Under the pieces are notes generated by a model. That model saw nothing but the letters and a program-made list of their open reading frames with translations. It was not told the DNA's origin and searched no databases. A stretch of 64,000 nucleotides of DNA from positions 248,001-312,000 of the forward strand of contig NZ_JAMBOQ010000004.1 of NCBI RefSeq assembly GCF_023715685.1. Direction: 5' to 3'. Positions 17,401 through 25,365 of this stretch are shown here, piece by piece; the first letter of the stretch is position 1; the number at the start of each line of letters is the position of its first letter. Both the position numbers and the translations under genes were made by a program. The stretch comes from Priestia aryabhattai. Its GTDB lineage: Bacteria; Bacillota; Bacilli; Bacillales; Bacillaceae_H.

Positions 17401-18973
17401 TCATGACTTAAAAAATATAAACCGTGATGCACGAATCAGTGTCAAGCTCGTTTCAAAAGCAGGTGTAGGAACGATTGCTGCCGGAGTAGCAAAAGGGGTA
17501 GCGGATGTTATTGTCATTAGCGGTTACGACGGAGGTACGGGAGCGTCTCCAAAAACAAGTATTAAACATACGGGACTACCGTGGGAACTTGGCTTAGCAG
17601 AAGCTCATCAAACGCTTATGTTAAACGGTCTTCGTGAAAAAGTAGTGCTTGAAACAGACGGGAAATTAATGACGGGTAAAGATGTAGTAATGGCAGCACT
17701 TTTAGGAGCAGAAGAGTTTGGTTTTGCTACGGCCCCTTTAATTGTTTTAGGCTGTATCATGATGCGTGCGTGTCACTTAGATACATGCCCAGTTGGAGTG
17801 GCAACACAAAATCCAGAGCTTCGTAAAAAATTCCTAGGAGAAGCGGATCATATCGTTAACTATATGAAATTTGTTGCACAAGAAGTGCGCGAAATTATGG
17901 CTGAACTTGGATTTAAAACAGTGGATGAAATGGTTGGACGTACAGACGTATTAAGCGTTAGCGAACGTGCGAAAAATCACTGGAAGGCTCAGCACTTAGA
18001 CTTAACAACTCTTTTATATCAAGCTGAAGGTGTACGTACCTTTAAAACACCTCAAAACCATAAAATTGATGAATCTCTTGATATACAAAAGATTTTGCCT
18101 GCGGTACAGCAAGCAATCGAGTATAAGTATCAAGTCGAGCTAGAACTTCCAATTTCTAATATTAACCGTGTAGCTGGAACCATTGTAGGAAGTGAAGTTA
18201 CAAAGCGTTACGGTGAGAAAGGTCTGCCAGAAGATACAATTACCCTTCGATTCACTGGCTCTGCAGGACAAAGTTTTGGTGCATTTGTTCCAAAAGGAAT
18301 GTCTATGTATCTAACTGGAGATGCAAATGATTATATCGGAAAAGGTTTATCAGGCGGTAAAATCATTGTTGCTCCACCTAAGGAAACAACAGCTGTGTCA
18401 GGGGAAAATGTTATCGTCGGGAACGTTGCATTTTACGGTGCAACAAGTGGCGAAGCTTATGTTAGCGGGCTAGCTGGGGAACGTTTTGCAGTTCGTAACA
18501 GCGGTGTAAACGTAGTGGTTGAAGGAATTGGCGATCACGGCTGTGAATATATGACTGGCGGACGTGTTGTCGTATTAGGCGATGTAGGTAAAAACTTTGG
18601 TGCAGGAATGTCGGGCGGTATTGCTTACGTATTTGCTGACGATCAAGAAGCATTCAAAAACCTTTGCAATAAAGACATGATTGGGTTTGAGAGCTTAAAA
18701 GGAGAAGAAGCAGAAGAAGTAAAAGAGATGATTACAAATCATCTAAAATATACGAACAGTCATAAAGCAGCATTTGTCTTAGAAAATTGGGAAGAATCAC
18801 TTTCAAAATTTGTAAAAGTGATTCCGAATGATTATAAACGCATGATGAATCGCATTGAAGAGCAAAAAGCAGCTGGACTAACGGACGAAGAAGCAGCTAT
18901 GAGTGCGTTTGAGGAAAATGCAAAACAAGAAAAGAAAGCATCGGCAAAACAACAAGAAGCGGTAGCTCAGTAA
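14420..18973 (+). CDS. gltA: Glutamate synthase (NADPH) large subunit
   Basis: GOGAT large subunit, 1517 aa, making two glutamates from glutamine and 2-oxoglutarate. The mature N-terminus is Cys22 (ACGIGLYAQL), after a 21-residue propeptide typical of the class II glutaminase domain. The FMN-binding synthase domain follows, with the 3Fe-4S cysteines C1112, C1118 and C1123 (CIMMRACHLDTCPVG). The C-terminal beta-helix has GGRVVVLG-type repeats. It forms an operon with the small subunit 16 nt downstream. GltC is divergent. Confidence 0.97.
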   Translation: MTYNQMPKAQGLYRPEFEHDACGIGLYAQLKGVASHDIVKKGLNMLCQLDHRGGQGSDPLTGDGAGLMVQIPHAFFKKTCVELNLPEKGRYGVGMIFFSNNEDERREIEAYINKLIEEEGQTLLGWRTVPVNIGKIGKVAKESCPYVRQVFIGANDSTQDDLAFERKLYVIRKQAENWAQARQNRFYFTSLSSRTIVYKGLLTPEQVDAFYLDLQDEDFTSAFALVHSRFSTNTFPSWERAHPNRYLIHNGEINTLRGNQNWMRAREQQFVSDAFGKDLPKVLPILDAEGSDSSMLDNALEFFVLAGRKPAHAAMMLIPEPWSENPHMSQEKRAFYEYHSALMEPWDGPTAISFTDGKQIGAILDRNGLRPARYYVTKDDYIILSSEVGVIDVEDENVLYKDRLSPGKMLLIDLEEGRIISDEEIKSEMAQAEPYQEWLDEQLVTLPEVQDKKSEYFDDLVIRQKSFGYTYEDIHKYLVPVITEGKDPLGSMGNDTPLAVLSDRPQSLFNYFKQLFAQVTNPPIDAIREQLVTSTMTLLGAEGNLLHPTKENIHRIQLETPVLTNDQTEQLKSAIHPDFKSAVISAVFTNDLKADLNRVFAEAEAAINAGASILVLTDREAGAQSVAIPALLAVSGLHQHLVRKGNRTKASIVVETGEAREVHHFAALIGYGADAINPYLAFATYQNEINAGTLNVSYDYAVEKYVKAVTEGVVKVMSKMGISTVQSYRGAQIFEAVGISAEVIEQYFTGTASQLGGIGLDVIAKEAKTRHDNAYVETIEQTLESGSDFQWRHTGEHHAFNPKTIHTLQWACRKGDYSLFKKFSESANEERIGFLRNLFSFNETRSSISIDEVESVDSIVKRFKSGAMSFGSLSQEAHETLAIAMNRLGARSNSGEGGEHPSRYTLDENGDNRRSAIKQIASGRFGVKSHYLVNADELQIKMAQGAKPGEGGQLPGNKVYPWVADVRGSTPGVGLISPPPHHDIYSIEDLAQLIHDLKNINRDARISVKLVSKAGVGTIAAGVAKGVADVIVISGYDGGTGASPKTSIKHTGLPWELGLAEAHQTLMLNGLREKVVLETDGKLMTGKDVVMAALLGAEEFGFATAPLIVLGCIMMRACHLDTCPVGVATQNPELRKKFLGEADHIVNYMKFVAQEVREIMAELGFKTVDEMVGRTDVLSVSERAKNHWKAQHLDLTTLLYQAEGVRTFKTPQNHKIDESLDIQKILPAVQQAIEYKYQVELELPISNINRVAGTIVGSEVTKRYGEKGLPEDTITLRFTGSAGQSFGAFVPKGMSMYLTGDANDYIGKGLSGGKIIVAPPKETTAVSGENVIVGNVAFYGATSGEAYVSGLAGERFAVRNSGVNVVVEGIGDHGCEYMTGGRVVVLGDVGKNFGAGMSGGIAYVFADDQEAFKNLCNKDMIGFESLKGEEAEEVKEMITNHLKYTNSHKAAFVLENWEESLSKFVKVIPNDYKRMMNRIEEQKAAGLTDEEAAMSAFEENAKQEKKASAKQQEAVAQ

Positions 18974-18989
18974 GAAAGGGGAGAGTACA

Positions 18990-20471
18990 ATGGGAAAACC
19001 AACAGGATTTATGGAAATCAAACGTGAAAAAGGGAAGGAACGTGACCCGTTAAAACGTTTAGGTGATTGGAAAGAATATGCTGCTCCTTTATCTGATGAA
19101 GCACTAAGCCGTCAAGGAGCACGATGTATGGATTGTGGCACACCTTTTTGCCACATGGGAATGGATATTAATGCTTTTACTTCTGGATGTCCTATCTATA
19201 ACTTAATTCCAGAGTGGAATGATTTAGTCTATAAAGGACGCTGGAAAGAAGCATTAGACCGGTTAATGAAAACGAACAACTTCCCGGAGTTTACAGGACG
19301 CGTTTGTCCTGCTCCGTGTGAAGGTTCTTGTACGCTTGCTATTTCAGATCCAGCAGTTTCGATTAAGAATATCGAACGCGCTATTATTGATAAAGGCTTT
19401 GAGAATGGGTGGATTACTCCTCGTATTCCTGAGAAGAGAACGGGCAAAAAAATTGCCGTTATTGGCTCTGGGCCAGCAGGTTTAGCAAGCGCAGATCAGC
19501 TGAACCAAGCAGGTCATTCAGTGACGGTATATGAAAGAGCAGATCGTGCTGGCGGTTTACTAACATATGGAATTCCAAACATGAAACTAGATAAAGAAGT
19601 AGTGGAAAGACGTATTCGTTTATTAACGCAAGAAGGTATTGATTTTGTAACGAATACGGAAGTTGGAAAAGACATTACCGCTGAAGAATTAAAAGAACAA
19701 TATGATGCTGTGATTTTGTGTACAGGAGCTCAGAAGCAAAGAGATCTAGTATTAGAAGGTCGTGAAGCAAAAGGAGTTCACTTTGCAATGGACTACTTAA
19801 CAACTTCAACGAAAAGCCTTTTAGACTCTAACTTCAAAGATGGTCAATTTATTGATGCTGAAGGAAAAGACGTTATTGTTATTGGAGGCGGAGATACGGG
19901 AGCTGACTGTGTAGCTACTGCTCTTCGTCAAAAATGCCGCAGTGTTGTTCAGTTTGGTAAACATCCTCAGCTTCCTGCTGAGCGTACAGTGGATAATATG
20001 TGGCCTGAATATCCACATGTATTTAATCTTGAATATGCCTATGAAGAAGCTCAGGCGAAATTCGGGGATGACCCACGTGAATATTCAATTCAAACGAAAA
20101 AAATCGTGGCAGATGAGCAAGGCAATCTGAAAGAACTTCATACGGTTCAAATGGAAAAAGTAAAAGGTGAAAATGGACAGTACATCTTTACCGAAATTCC
20201 AGGAACGGAAAAAGTATGGCCAGCTCAGCTTGTCTTTATCGCGATTGGATTTGAAGGTCCAGAGCAGCCAATCCTATCAGCGTTTGGTGTTGAAACGAAA
20301 AATCGTCGCGTAGATGCAGCGTATGGAGATTACAAAACAAATGTTGAAGGTGTTTTTGCTGCTGGTGATGCTCGCCGCGGTCAAAGTTTAATCGTATGGG
20401 CTATTCATGAAGGGCGTGAAGTAGCTAAACAAGTTGATAGCCATCTAATGGGCGCAACTGTATTACCATAA
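18990..20471 (+). CDS. gltB: Glutamate synthase (NADPH) small subunit
   Basis: 493 aa. The N-terminus carries the 4Fe-4S cysteine sets CMDCGTPFCHMG and GRVCPAPCEGSC. Two dinucleotide-binding folds follow: FAD at VIGSGPAGLASADQL and NADPH at VIGGGDTGADCV, and AAGDARRGQSLIVWAI is the FAD-binding end. It passes electrons from NADPH to GltA. AAAGGGGAG precedes the ATG. A terminator follows directly. Confidence 0.96.
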   Translation: MGKPTGFMEIKREKGKERDPLKRLGDWKEYAAPLSDEALSRQGARCMDCGTPFCHMGMDINAFTSGCPIYNLIPEWNDLVYKGRWKEALDRLMKTNNFPEFTGRVCPAPCEGSCTLAISDPAVSIKNIERAIIDKGFENGWITPRIPEKRTGKKIAVIGSGPAGLASADQLNQAGHSVTVYERADRAGGLLTYGIPNMKLDKEVVERRIRLLTQEGIDFVTNTEVGKDITAEELKEQYDAVILCTGAQKQRDLVLEGREAKGVHFAMDYLTTSTKSLLDSNFKDGQFIDAEGKDVIVIGGGDTGADCVATALRQKCRSVVQFGKHPQLPAERTVDNMWPEYPHVFNLEYAYEEAQAKFGDDPREYSIQTKKIVADEQGNLKELHTVQMEKVKGENGQYIFTEIPGTEKVWPAQLVFIAIGFEGPEQPILSAFGVETKNRRVDAAYGDYKTNVEGVFAAGDARRGQSLIVWAIHEGREVAKQVDSHLMGATVLP

Positions 20472-20506
20472 CAAAAAACCGTCACAATCGTGGCGGTTTT
20501 TTTGTT
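20470..20506. terminator. Terminator after gltAB, shared with the converging gene
   Basis: 16-bp stem AACAAAAAACCGTCAC...GTGGCGGTTTTTTTGTT (one G-U), loop AATC. Confidence 0.85.
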
Positions 20507-20984
20507 ATCTAGGATTTGGTACGTCATTTCCCCTACGTAAATTTTCAAATGAAACAGTTGAAATTGTATTGGTAATCCGAACTTGTGAAGCGGGAGAAAC
20601 GCTGTATAAGTTAAAAAGTTCAAATATCCACGGTTCACGTTTTTTTAGCTGTCGTGCAGCTTTTTCGACGCGTTCGTTAATGGATCCGCTGTAATTGCTA
20701 TAGTTATCATCAACAAACCTTACAATGGAACGAAATAAGTATTCTGTTAGTTTGCTATCCATCCCGCCTCGTTGAGCATCTCTGTAGATAGACTGGTATT
20801 GGCGTTTTAAAATTTTCATCACTCGGTCTACATCGCGTGTAGATCTAACTTCCTCTTCTTCATGCGGGATATAAGAAAATAAGTCTTCGTTGTATCTATA
20901 AGGTTCTAAATAATTTTCATTCGTAGTAGGAACCACTGGGTGGTAATAGTGCGGCATGTAGGGGTAAATCCATTGACTGTACAT
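20505..20984 (-). CDS. Uncharacterised Tyr-rich protein, 159 aa
   Basis: The N-terminus is rich in Tyr, Pro and His (MYSQWIYPYMPHYYHP), followed by an acidic stretch and a helical C-terminal domain (about residues 55-135) with conserved-looking KILKRQYQSIYRDAQRGG. No known domain was recognised. ATG 20984 lies behind GGAAGGTG. It sits 52 nt downstream of the Staygreen gene on the same strand, so the two may be co-transcribed. The longer frame to 21029 has no ribosome-binding site. Confidence 0.6.
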   Translation of the reverse strand: MYSQWIYPYMPHYYHPVVPTTNENYLEPYRYNEDLFSYIPHEEEEVRSTRDVDRVMKILKRQYQSIYRDAQRGGMDSKLTEYLFRSIVRFVDDNYSNYSGSINERVEKAARQLKKREPWIFELFNLYSVSPASQVRITNTISTVSFENLRRGNDVPNPR

Positions 20985-21036
20985 CAGATATTCACACCTT
21001 CCTCGTTTATTTCTCATTAGTTTATGCACTAGAGTG

Positions 21037-21513
21037 CTAGCTGCTGCATGTTTGTTTTAAATAAAATTTAGGCGTTTGATAATAGGACCACCCTCTAAAT
21101 TCTTGATAAGCCGATACAAAATAAATGTAGATCGGTGTATTTAGCAAGTCTGGATAATGTTGAAAAAACGCTTGGTCTCCGTAAAATATTGCTTCTAAAG
21201 CAAGCGGGAGCTCACGACGGAAAATGTGATAACGAAGCTGTGCTTGCTCGCGGCTAAACTCACCTCCACTGACAAAAACTTCGCCTTGAATAACAGCTTG
21301 GCGGTCTGTTACATGAAGAGAAGCTAGTACTTCATCCCGCATATTTTCATCTATCGCCTTCTTGTTATATGAGCAACCGATGCTTAAAAAAAGCTGACCT
21401 GTTGTATCAGAATGAGTAAGGGTATATTTTCTTCCGGAAACCGGATAGGAGGAAGTAGCAGGGGGAATAAAAGTCGTAGAAAGTTTTGAAGAATTAAACG
21501 AACTCATAGTCAT
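21037..21513 (-). CDS. Staygreen (SGR) family protein
   Basis: 158 aa, the bacterial version of the Staygreen domain. The hallmarks are FIPPATSSYPVSGRKYTLTH, TGQLFLSIG, GEVFVSGGEF and the C-terminal HYPDLLNTPIYIYFVS. In plants SGR is a Mg-dechelatase acting on chlorophyll; the bacterial role is not known, and this organism is not photosynthetic. ATG 21513 is 5 nt after GGAG; the ATG at 21507 is an alternative. It heads a likely two-gene unit. Confidence 0.85.
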   Translation of the reverse strand: MTMSSFNSSKLSTTFIPPATSSYPVSGRKYTLTHSDTTGQLFLSIGCSYNKKAIDENMRDEVLASLHVTDRQAVIQGEVFVSGGEFSREQAQLRYHIFRRELPLALEAIFYGDQAFFQHYPDLLNTPIYIYFVSAYQEFRGWSYYQTPKFYLKQTCSS

Positions 21514-21709
21514 TGACACTCCTTTTTTTGAATAAATTTCAATATTATACGGCACTATGGGCTCAGTTGTGATAAATGTCTACTTTCTTTCTGTAAGAAA
21601 GGCGTTTTGATGTACTTTTTAAGAAATAGATGGTAATATTTAACTGAAATTATGCGTGTACAGTCCCCACAGATTGTCTTCAAAAGCAAATGTGAATGGA
21701 GGTTATCAC

Positions 21710-23110
21710 TTGAATATCACAACGTTTGACGGTAAATATGGAAACTGGTTAACGACTAAAAATCCTCTTCAATTTCAAGCAGCCACTGCCTATGGGAACA
21801 TTGGACTGGCTCCTATCTATTGGGGAACAAAAGAAGAAAAAAATGGATGGTATTACATGTACCAGCCTGAAGAAATAACGGGAGTTCAAGTAGAAGGCGA
21901 AGTTGATGGTGGTAGATTTCTCATTCGAATTCCTGATGACTGGAATGGAAAGTTAGTTATGTCGGGAGTTCCAGCTACCAGAGATGAGAAATCAACGGAT
22001 TTACTGTTCAGCGACTATGTGTTGGCAAAAGGGTTTGCGTTTGCTTCTTCTGATAAAGGAACTCAGGGAGAAGAAGTGAGAGATGATCCATTTGCTAAAG
22101 CAAAGAACGCTCTAGTCAAAGAAGAAGATTCCATCAGAAAATGGCATATTCAATACCGCGAAGTGACAAAAATGGCTCAGAAATTTTTGTTTAAAAATTA
22201 TCGTCACAAACTTCAAAAAGAAGTGACAGAATATTTTGATATAAAAACGTATGCGTTAGGTATTTCTAATGGGGGTTATGTTGTTCGCTACGCTTTAGAA
22301 AACGACGGGAAAAATGGAGAGCCTCAGCTTTTTAACGGAGGCGTTGAATGGGAAGGAGTTATGTGGCGAGCTGATCACGATAATTTGATTACTTCCCTAA
22401 CACCTGTCGTAAATCATGCCAAAGAAGCAATGTATACAGTAGGTGAATTGCAAGAAGAAGCTTTGCATCGGTTGTATCAAGCAGGATTGCCAAAGGGATC
22501 TGAGTTTTTATGGCCATATCATGACCAGTATTATTGGTTTTTAACGCTTAATATATATAGAGATGAGTTTGACAGTCAAGCACCTGGAAGCATTCCGTGG
22601 CAAAAATACTTAACGCTTTTTGAAAACGGAGTTAGAGATCGTTCGTTAGATTCTATTTTTGAAAAATATGATTATCACGAAAGGCCGCAAGATGTAAAGC
22701 AAAAGGTTCGTGAAATTGAAAATACAGGTGATATTTCCGTTCCGTTGATAAGCATTACAGGGTCGTTAGATGCTCTTATTTTTCCAGATATTCATGCTTA
22801 TCCTTATGAACAATTGGTAAAAGATTCTGGTAAACAGCACCTTCACCGTCACTATGTAATTGAAAATGGAAACCACATTGATAGTTTAGTGTGGAATCAT
22901 CAAATTGACCCAGATCGAAAGCTTCAGCCTCTTCTGCCATATGTCTATCAAGGATTTGAACTGCTATGTGATTGGGTAGAGAATTTTGAAGAACCTCCGA
23001 AAAATAAGAAAATAAGTGCGCCTCTCAAGAAAATGCATGTAAAGGACCTAAAAACAGAGGAAGACGTGCTGCCGTTGACTACTAAGAAAAGCATATCAAC
23101 AGAAAAATAA
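21710..23110 (+). CDS. Alpha/beta hydrolase, tannase/3HB-oligomer hydrolase-like
   Basis: 466 aa from TTG 21710, placed 7 nt after GGAGG; the GTG at 21656 has no site. The nucleophile elbow GISNGGY gives Ser186; Asp354 (TGSLDALIF) and His389 (GNHIDS) complete the expected triad. The large lid between strands and the overall size recall tannase/feruloyl esterase or D-3-hydroxybutyrate-oligomer hydrolases. The latter would fit a PHB-producing Priestia, but the substrate is not proven. No signal peptide is seen, so it is intracellular. Confidence 0.7.
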   Translation: MNITTFDGKYGNWLTTKNPLQFQAATAYGNIGLAPIYWGTKEEKNGWYYMYQPEEITGVQVEGEVDGGRFLIRIPDDWNGKLVMSGVPATRDEKSTDLLFSDYVLAKGFAFASSDKGTQGEEVRDDPFAKAKNALVKEEDSIRKWHIQYREVTKMAQKFLFKNYRHKLQKEVTEYFDIKTYALGISNGGYVVRYALENDGKNGEPQLFNGGVEWEGVMWRADHDNLITSLTPVVNHAKEAMYTVGELQEEALHRLYQAGLPKGSEFLWPYHDQYYWFLTLNIYRDEFDSQAPGSIPWQKYLTLFENGVRDRSLDSIFEKYDYHERPQDVKQKVREIENTGDISVPLISITGSLDALIFPDIHAYPYEQLVKDSGKQHLHRHYVIENGNHIDSLVWNHQIDPDRKLQPLLPYVYQGFELLCDWVENFEEPPKNKKISAPLKKMHVKDLKTEEDVLPLTTKKSISTEK

Positions 23111-23117
23111 ATCGTCG

Positions 23118-23142
23118 AAAACCGTGCCGAAGGTGCGGTTTT
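23118..23142 (+). terminator. Terminator after the hydrolase gene
   Basis: 11-bp stem AAAACCGTGCC with GGTGCGGTTTT (two G-U pairs), loop GAA. Confidence 0.65.
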
Positions 23143-23270
23143 TAATTTGAAAAAGCAACGTTTAAATAAAAACAGTTTTGATGAATACACAATATTATAG
23201 TACGATAAGAATGGAATATACGTTATTTGTTATTTATTTTCAGCTATTTAAAATAAAAATAATAAAAACA

Positions 23271-23320
23271 TTGAACAAAACCGAACTTTTGTGTTAGATT
23301 AATAACTATAATTCGTACAT
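23271..23320 (+). promoter_or_regulatory. folD promoter with paired PurR boxes
   Basis: TTGAAC (23271-23276), a 17-nt spacer and TTAGAT (23294-23299) make a SigA-like promoter. The spacer contains AAAACCGAACTTT (23277-23289), a perfect PurBox (AWWWCCGAACWWT). An inverted, degenerate second box, ATAATTCGTACAT (23308-23320), follows after 18 nt, close to the usual 16-17 nt. In B. subtilis folD is in the PurR regulon. Confidence 0.7.
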
Positions 23321-23358
23321 TTATTAAATGGTTACAGTTGAAAGGAGCAAAAAACATC

Positions 23359-24213
23359 ATGACAGCGAAAGTAATTAAAGGAAAAGAAGTAGCGCAAGAA
23401 CTGCGCGCAGCATTAAAAGAAGAGGTAGCTCAATTAAAAACAAAAGGTATCGTTCCTGGTTTGACCGTGATTTTAGTAGGAGAAAATCCTGCTTCGCAAT
23501 CATATGTAAAAGCAAAAGCAAAGGCTTGTGAAGAAATCGGTGTCGCATCTGAAATTATCAAACGTGACGTAACGATTACTGAAGAAGAGCTTCTAAACGA
23601 AATCCATCACTTAAATGGAAATCCATCTGTTCATGGTATTCTTATTCAACTTCCATTACCAAAACATATTGATGAAAAGGCAGTATTAAATGCTGTATCT
23701 CCTAAAAAGGATGTAGATGGTTTCCACCCAGTAAGCGTAGGAAATATGGTTATTGGCGATGAGTGCTATTTACCATGTACACCACATGGTATCGTTGAGT
23801 TAATTAAACGTTCAGGTGAAGAAATTTCAGGTAAACATGCGGTAGTAATTGGACGAAGCAATATTGTGGGTAAACCAGTATCCATGCTGTTACTTCAAGA
23901 AAGTGCAACGGTAACAATTGCTCACTCTCGCACAAAAGATTTATCTGCTTTAACAAAACAAGCTGATATTCTTGTGTCAGCTGTAGGACAACCTAGACTT
24001 ATAAAAGCAGATGATATTAAGCCGGGTGCCATTGTAATTGATGTAGGTAACACAATGGAAAATGGTAAACTCGTTGGTGATGTTGATTACGAAGCGGCTT
24101 TAGAAGTTGCAGGTTATATCACACCAGTACCAGGCGGAGTTGGTCCGATGACCATCACAATGTTATTAAAAAATACGGTAGACGCTGCTAAAACAATTAA
24201 CAATGTAAAATAA
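23359..24213 (+). CDS. folD: Methylenetetrahydrofolate dehydrogenase/cyclohydrolase
   Basis: Bifunctional FolD, 284 aa, interconverting methylene-, methenyl- and formyl-THF for purine and formyl-Met synthesis. Visible motifs are SYVKAKAKACEEIGV with the catalytic Lys, GILIQLPLPKHI, DVDGFHP, the nucleotide site VVIGRSNIVGKP, and the C-terminal TPVPGGVGPMT. AAAGGAG precedes ATG 23359; the TTG at 23338 has no site. The paired PurR boxes upstream fit its role in purine metabolism. It stands alone, between terminators. Confidence 0.97.
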   Translation: MTAKVIKGKEVAQELRAALKEEVAQLKTKGIVPGLTVILVGENPASQSYVKAKAKACEEIGVASEIIKRDVTITEEELLNEIHHLNGNPSVHGILIQLPLPKHIDEKAVLNAVSPKKDVDGFHPVSVGNMVIGDECYLPCTPHGIVELIKRSGEEISGKHAVVIGRSNIVGKPVSMLLLQESATVTIAHSRTKDLSALTKQADILVSAVGQPRLIKADDIKPGAIVIDVGNTMENGKLVGDVDYEAALEVAGYITPVPGGVGPMTITMLLKNTVDAAKTINNVK

Positions 24214-24223
24214 TAAAAAGTTA

Positions 24224-24257
24224 AAAATCCCGTGCGTATATGCACGGGATTTTTTTT
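24224..24257 (+). terminator. Terminator after folD
   Basis: 12-bp perfect stem AAAATCCCGTGC...GCACGGGATTTT, then T8. Confidence 0.9.
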
Positions 24258-24324
24258 GCTTCAGTAATGGAATGAAAGCTAAAAGAATAGAATGTAACAA
24301 CCTGTATAGAAAGAGGAGGAAGCG

Positions 24325-24924
24325 ATGGTTACGTTACCTGCAACGGTATATTCTCAACAAATGGTGAAGAAAAAGTTAAACGTTTACTATCCAGCTGTAC
24401 ATTTGACTAATCAAGCTGTTCAGCACAGCATTAACAGTAAAATCTTGCAACGTACGAATGAATTAATTCGTCAGCAGGGATATGGAGAAAATCCGGATAC
24501 AGAAGAAACGGGTTATTATGAATTGAAAACAAACGAGCGAAATGTGCTTAGCTTAACACTTGTCAATTTTGCTTATTCCGGTGGAGCGCACGGATTGACC
24601 GTGGTAGTTCCGTTAACGTTTAATGTTCTGACTGGAAAAACGTATCAACTAAAAGATTTATTTAAAAAAGACAGTAATTATGTGAATGTTCTTTCTAAAA
24701 TAGTAGGAGAGCAAATAAAAGAGCGCGATATTATGGTTCTTGGAGAATATAAAGGAATTAAACCAGATCAAGATTTTTATATCGCTGATAAATCGCTTGT
24801 GCTATTTTATCAGCTGTATGACCTGGCCCCTTATGTATATGGAATTCCTTACTTTCCAATTTCTATCTATGCTATTCAAGATATTATTGCAGATGAAAGT
24901 CCACTTGGACAAATGTTTGGATAA
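24325..24924 (+). CDS. DUF4163/DUF3298 domain protein (RsiV/PdaC-type C-domain)
   Basis: 199 aa with no signal peptide or membrane anchor. A DUF4163-like N-terminal half contains LNVYYPAVHL and YYELKTNERNVLSLTL. It is followed by a DUF3298 half with FAYSGGAHGL...FNVLTGKTYQLKDLF. In other proteins this pair forms the extracellular domain of RsiV (lysozyme-binding anti-sigma factor) or PdaC. Here it is free-standing and apparently cytoplasmic, which is odd for the family. AGGAGGAAG precedes the ATG. Confidence 0.78.
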   Translation: MVTLPATVYSQQMVKKKLNVYYPAVHLTNQAVQHSINSKILQRTNELIRQQGYGENPDTEETGYYELKTNERNVLSLTLVNFAYSGGAHGLTVVVPLTFNVLTGKTYQLKDLFKKDSNYVNVLSKIVGEQIKERDIMVLGEYKGIKPDQDFYIADKSLVLFYQLYDLAPYVYGIPYFPISIYAIQDIIADESPLGQMFG

Positions 24925-24926
24925 GT

Positions 24927-25193
24927 TTATAAAAAATTGCGGTGCGGCCGTACGTATCTTTTTAATTCGGCCGCTAACTGCTGACGAAGCGAACGAATGC
25001 TAATCGCTTCAGCAATATCTTTTGCTACAGGAAATACCCCGATTTTAGTGATATGAACACGAAGATAACCCTCATACAAGCATCCTCGGTCCGCATGCTT
25101 GATTTTGGTGCGTACAACAGCTTCTATTTTATCGTTTTCATTTTGCAAAGGGTAAGAATCTGTAATATGAAAACGAAAAGAATATTCCTCCAT
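24927..25193 (-). CDS. Uncharacterised small protein, 88 aa
   Basis: A soluble mixed alpha/beta protein (starts MEEYSFRFHITDSYPL; ends with a basic helix LKRYVRPHRNFL). Start ATG 25193 lies 9 nt after AAGG; ATG 25202 is an alternative. The longer frame to 25310 would add a hydrophobic leader but has no ribosome-binding site. Its stop nearly abuts that of the converging gene. Family not recognised. Confidence 0.6.
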   Translation of the reverse strand: MEEYSFRFHITDSYPLQNENDKIEAVVRTKIKHADRGCLYEGYLRVHITKIGVFPVAKDIAEAISIRSLRQQLAAELKRYVRPHRNFL

Positions 25194-25365
25194 CACAATC
25201 ATCCTTTTTTCTATGATATGTACTAGCATACTATACAAATATTGAATCAGAAAAAATGAATGTGTCAAAATGACAAAGAGTAAAGGAATCAAGGAAACAG
25301 TTCCTTGCATGTAATGATCATTATTTGTGAACGATAACAGAAAAAGACAAAAAGCTGGAGTTGCG

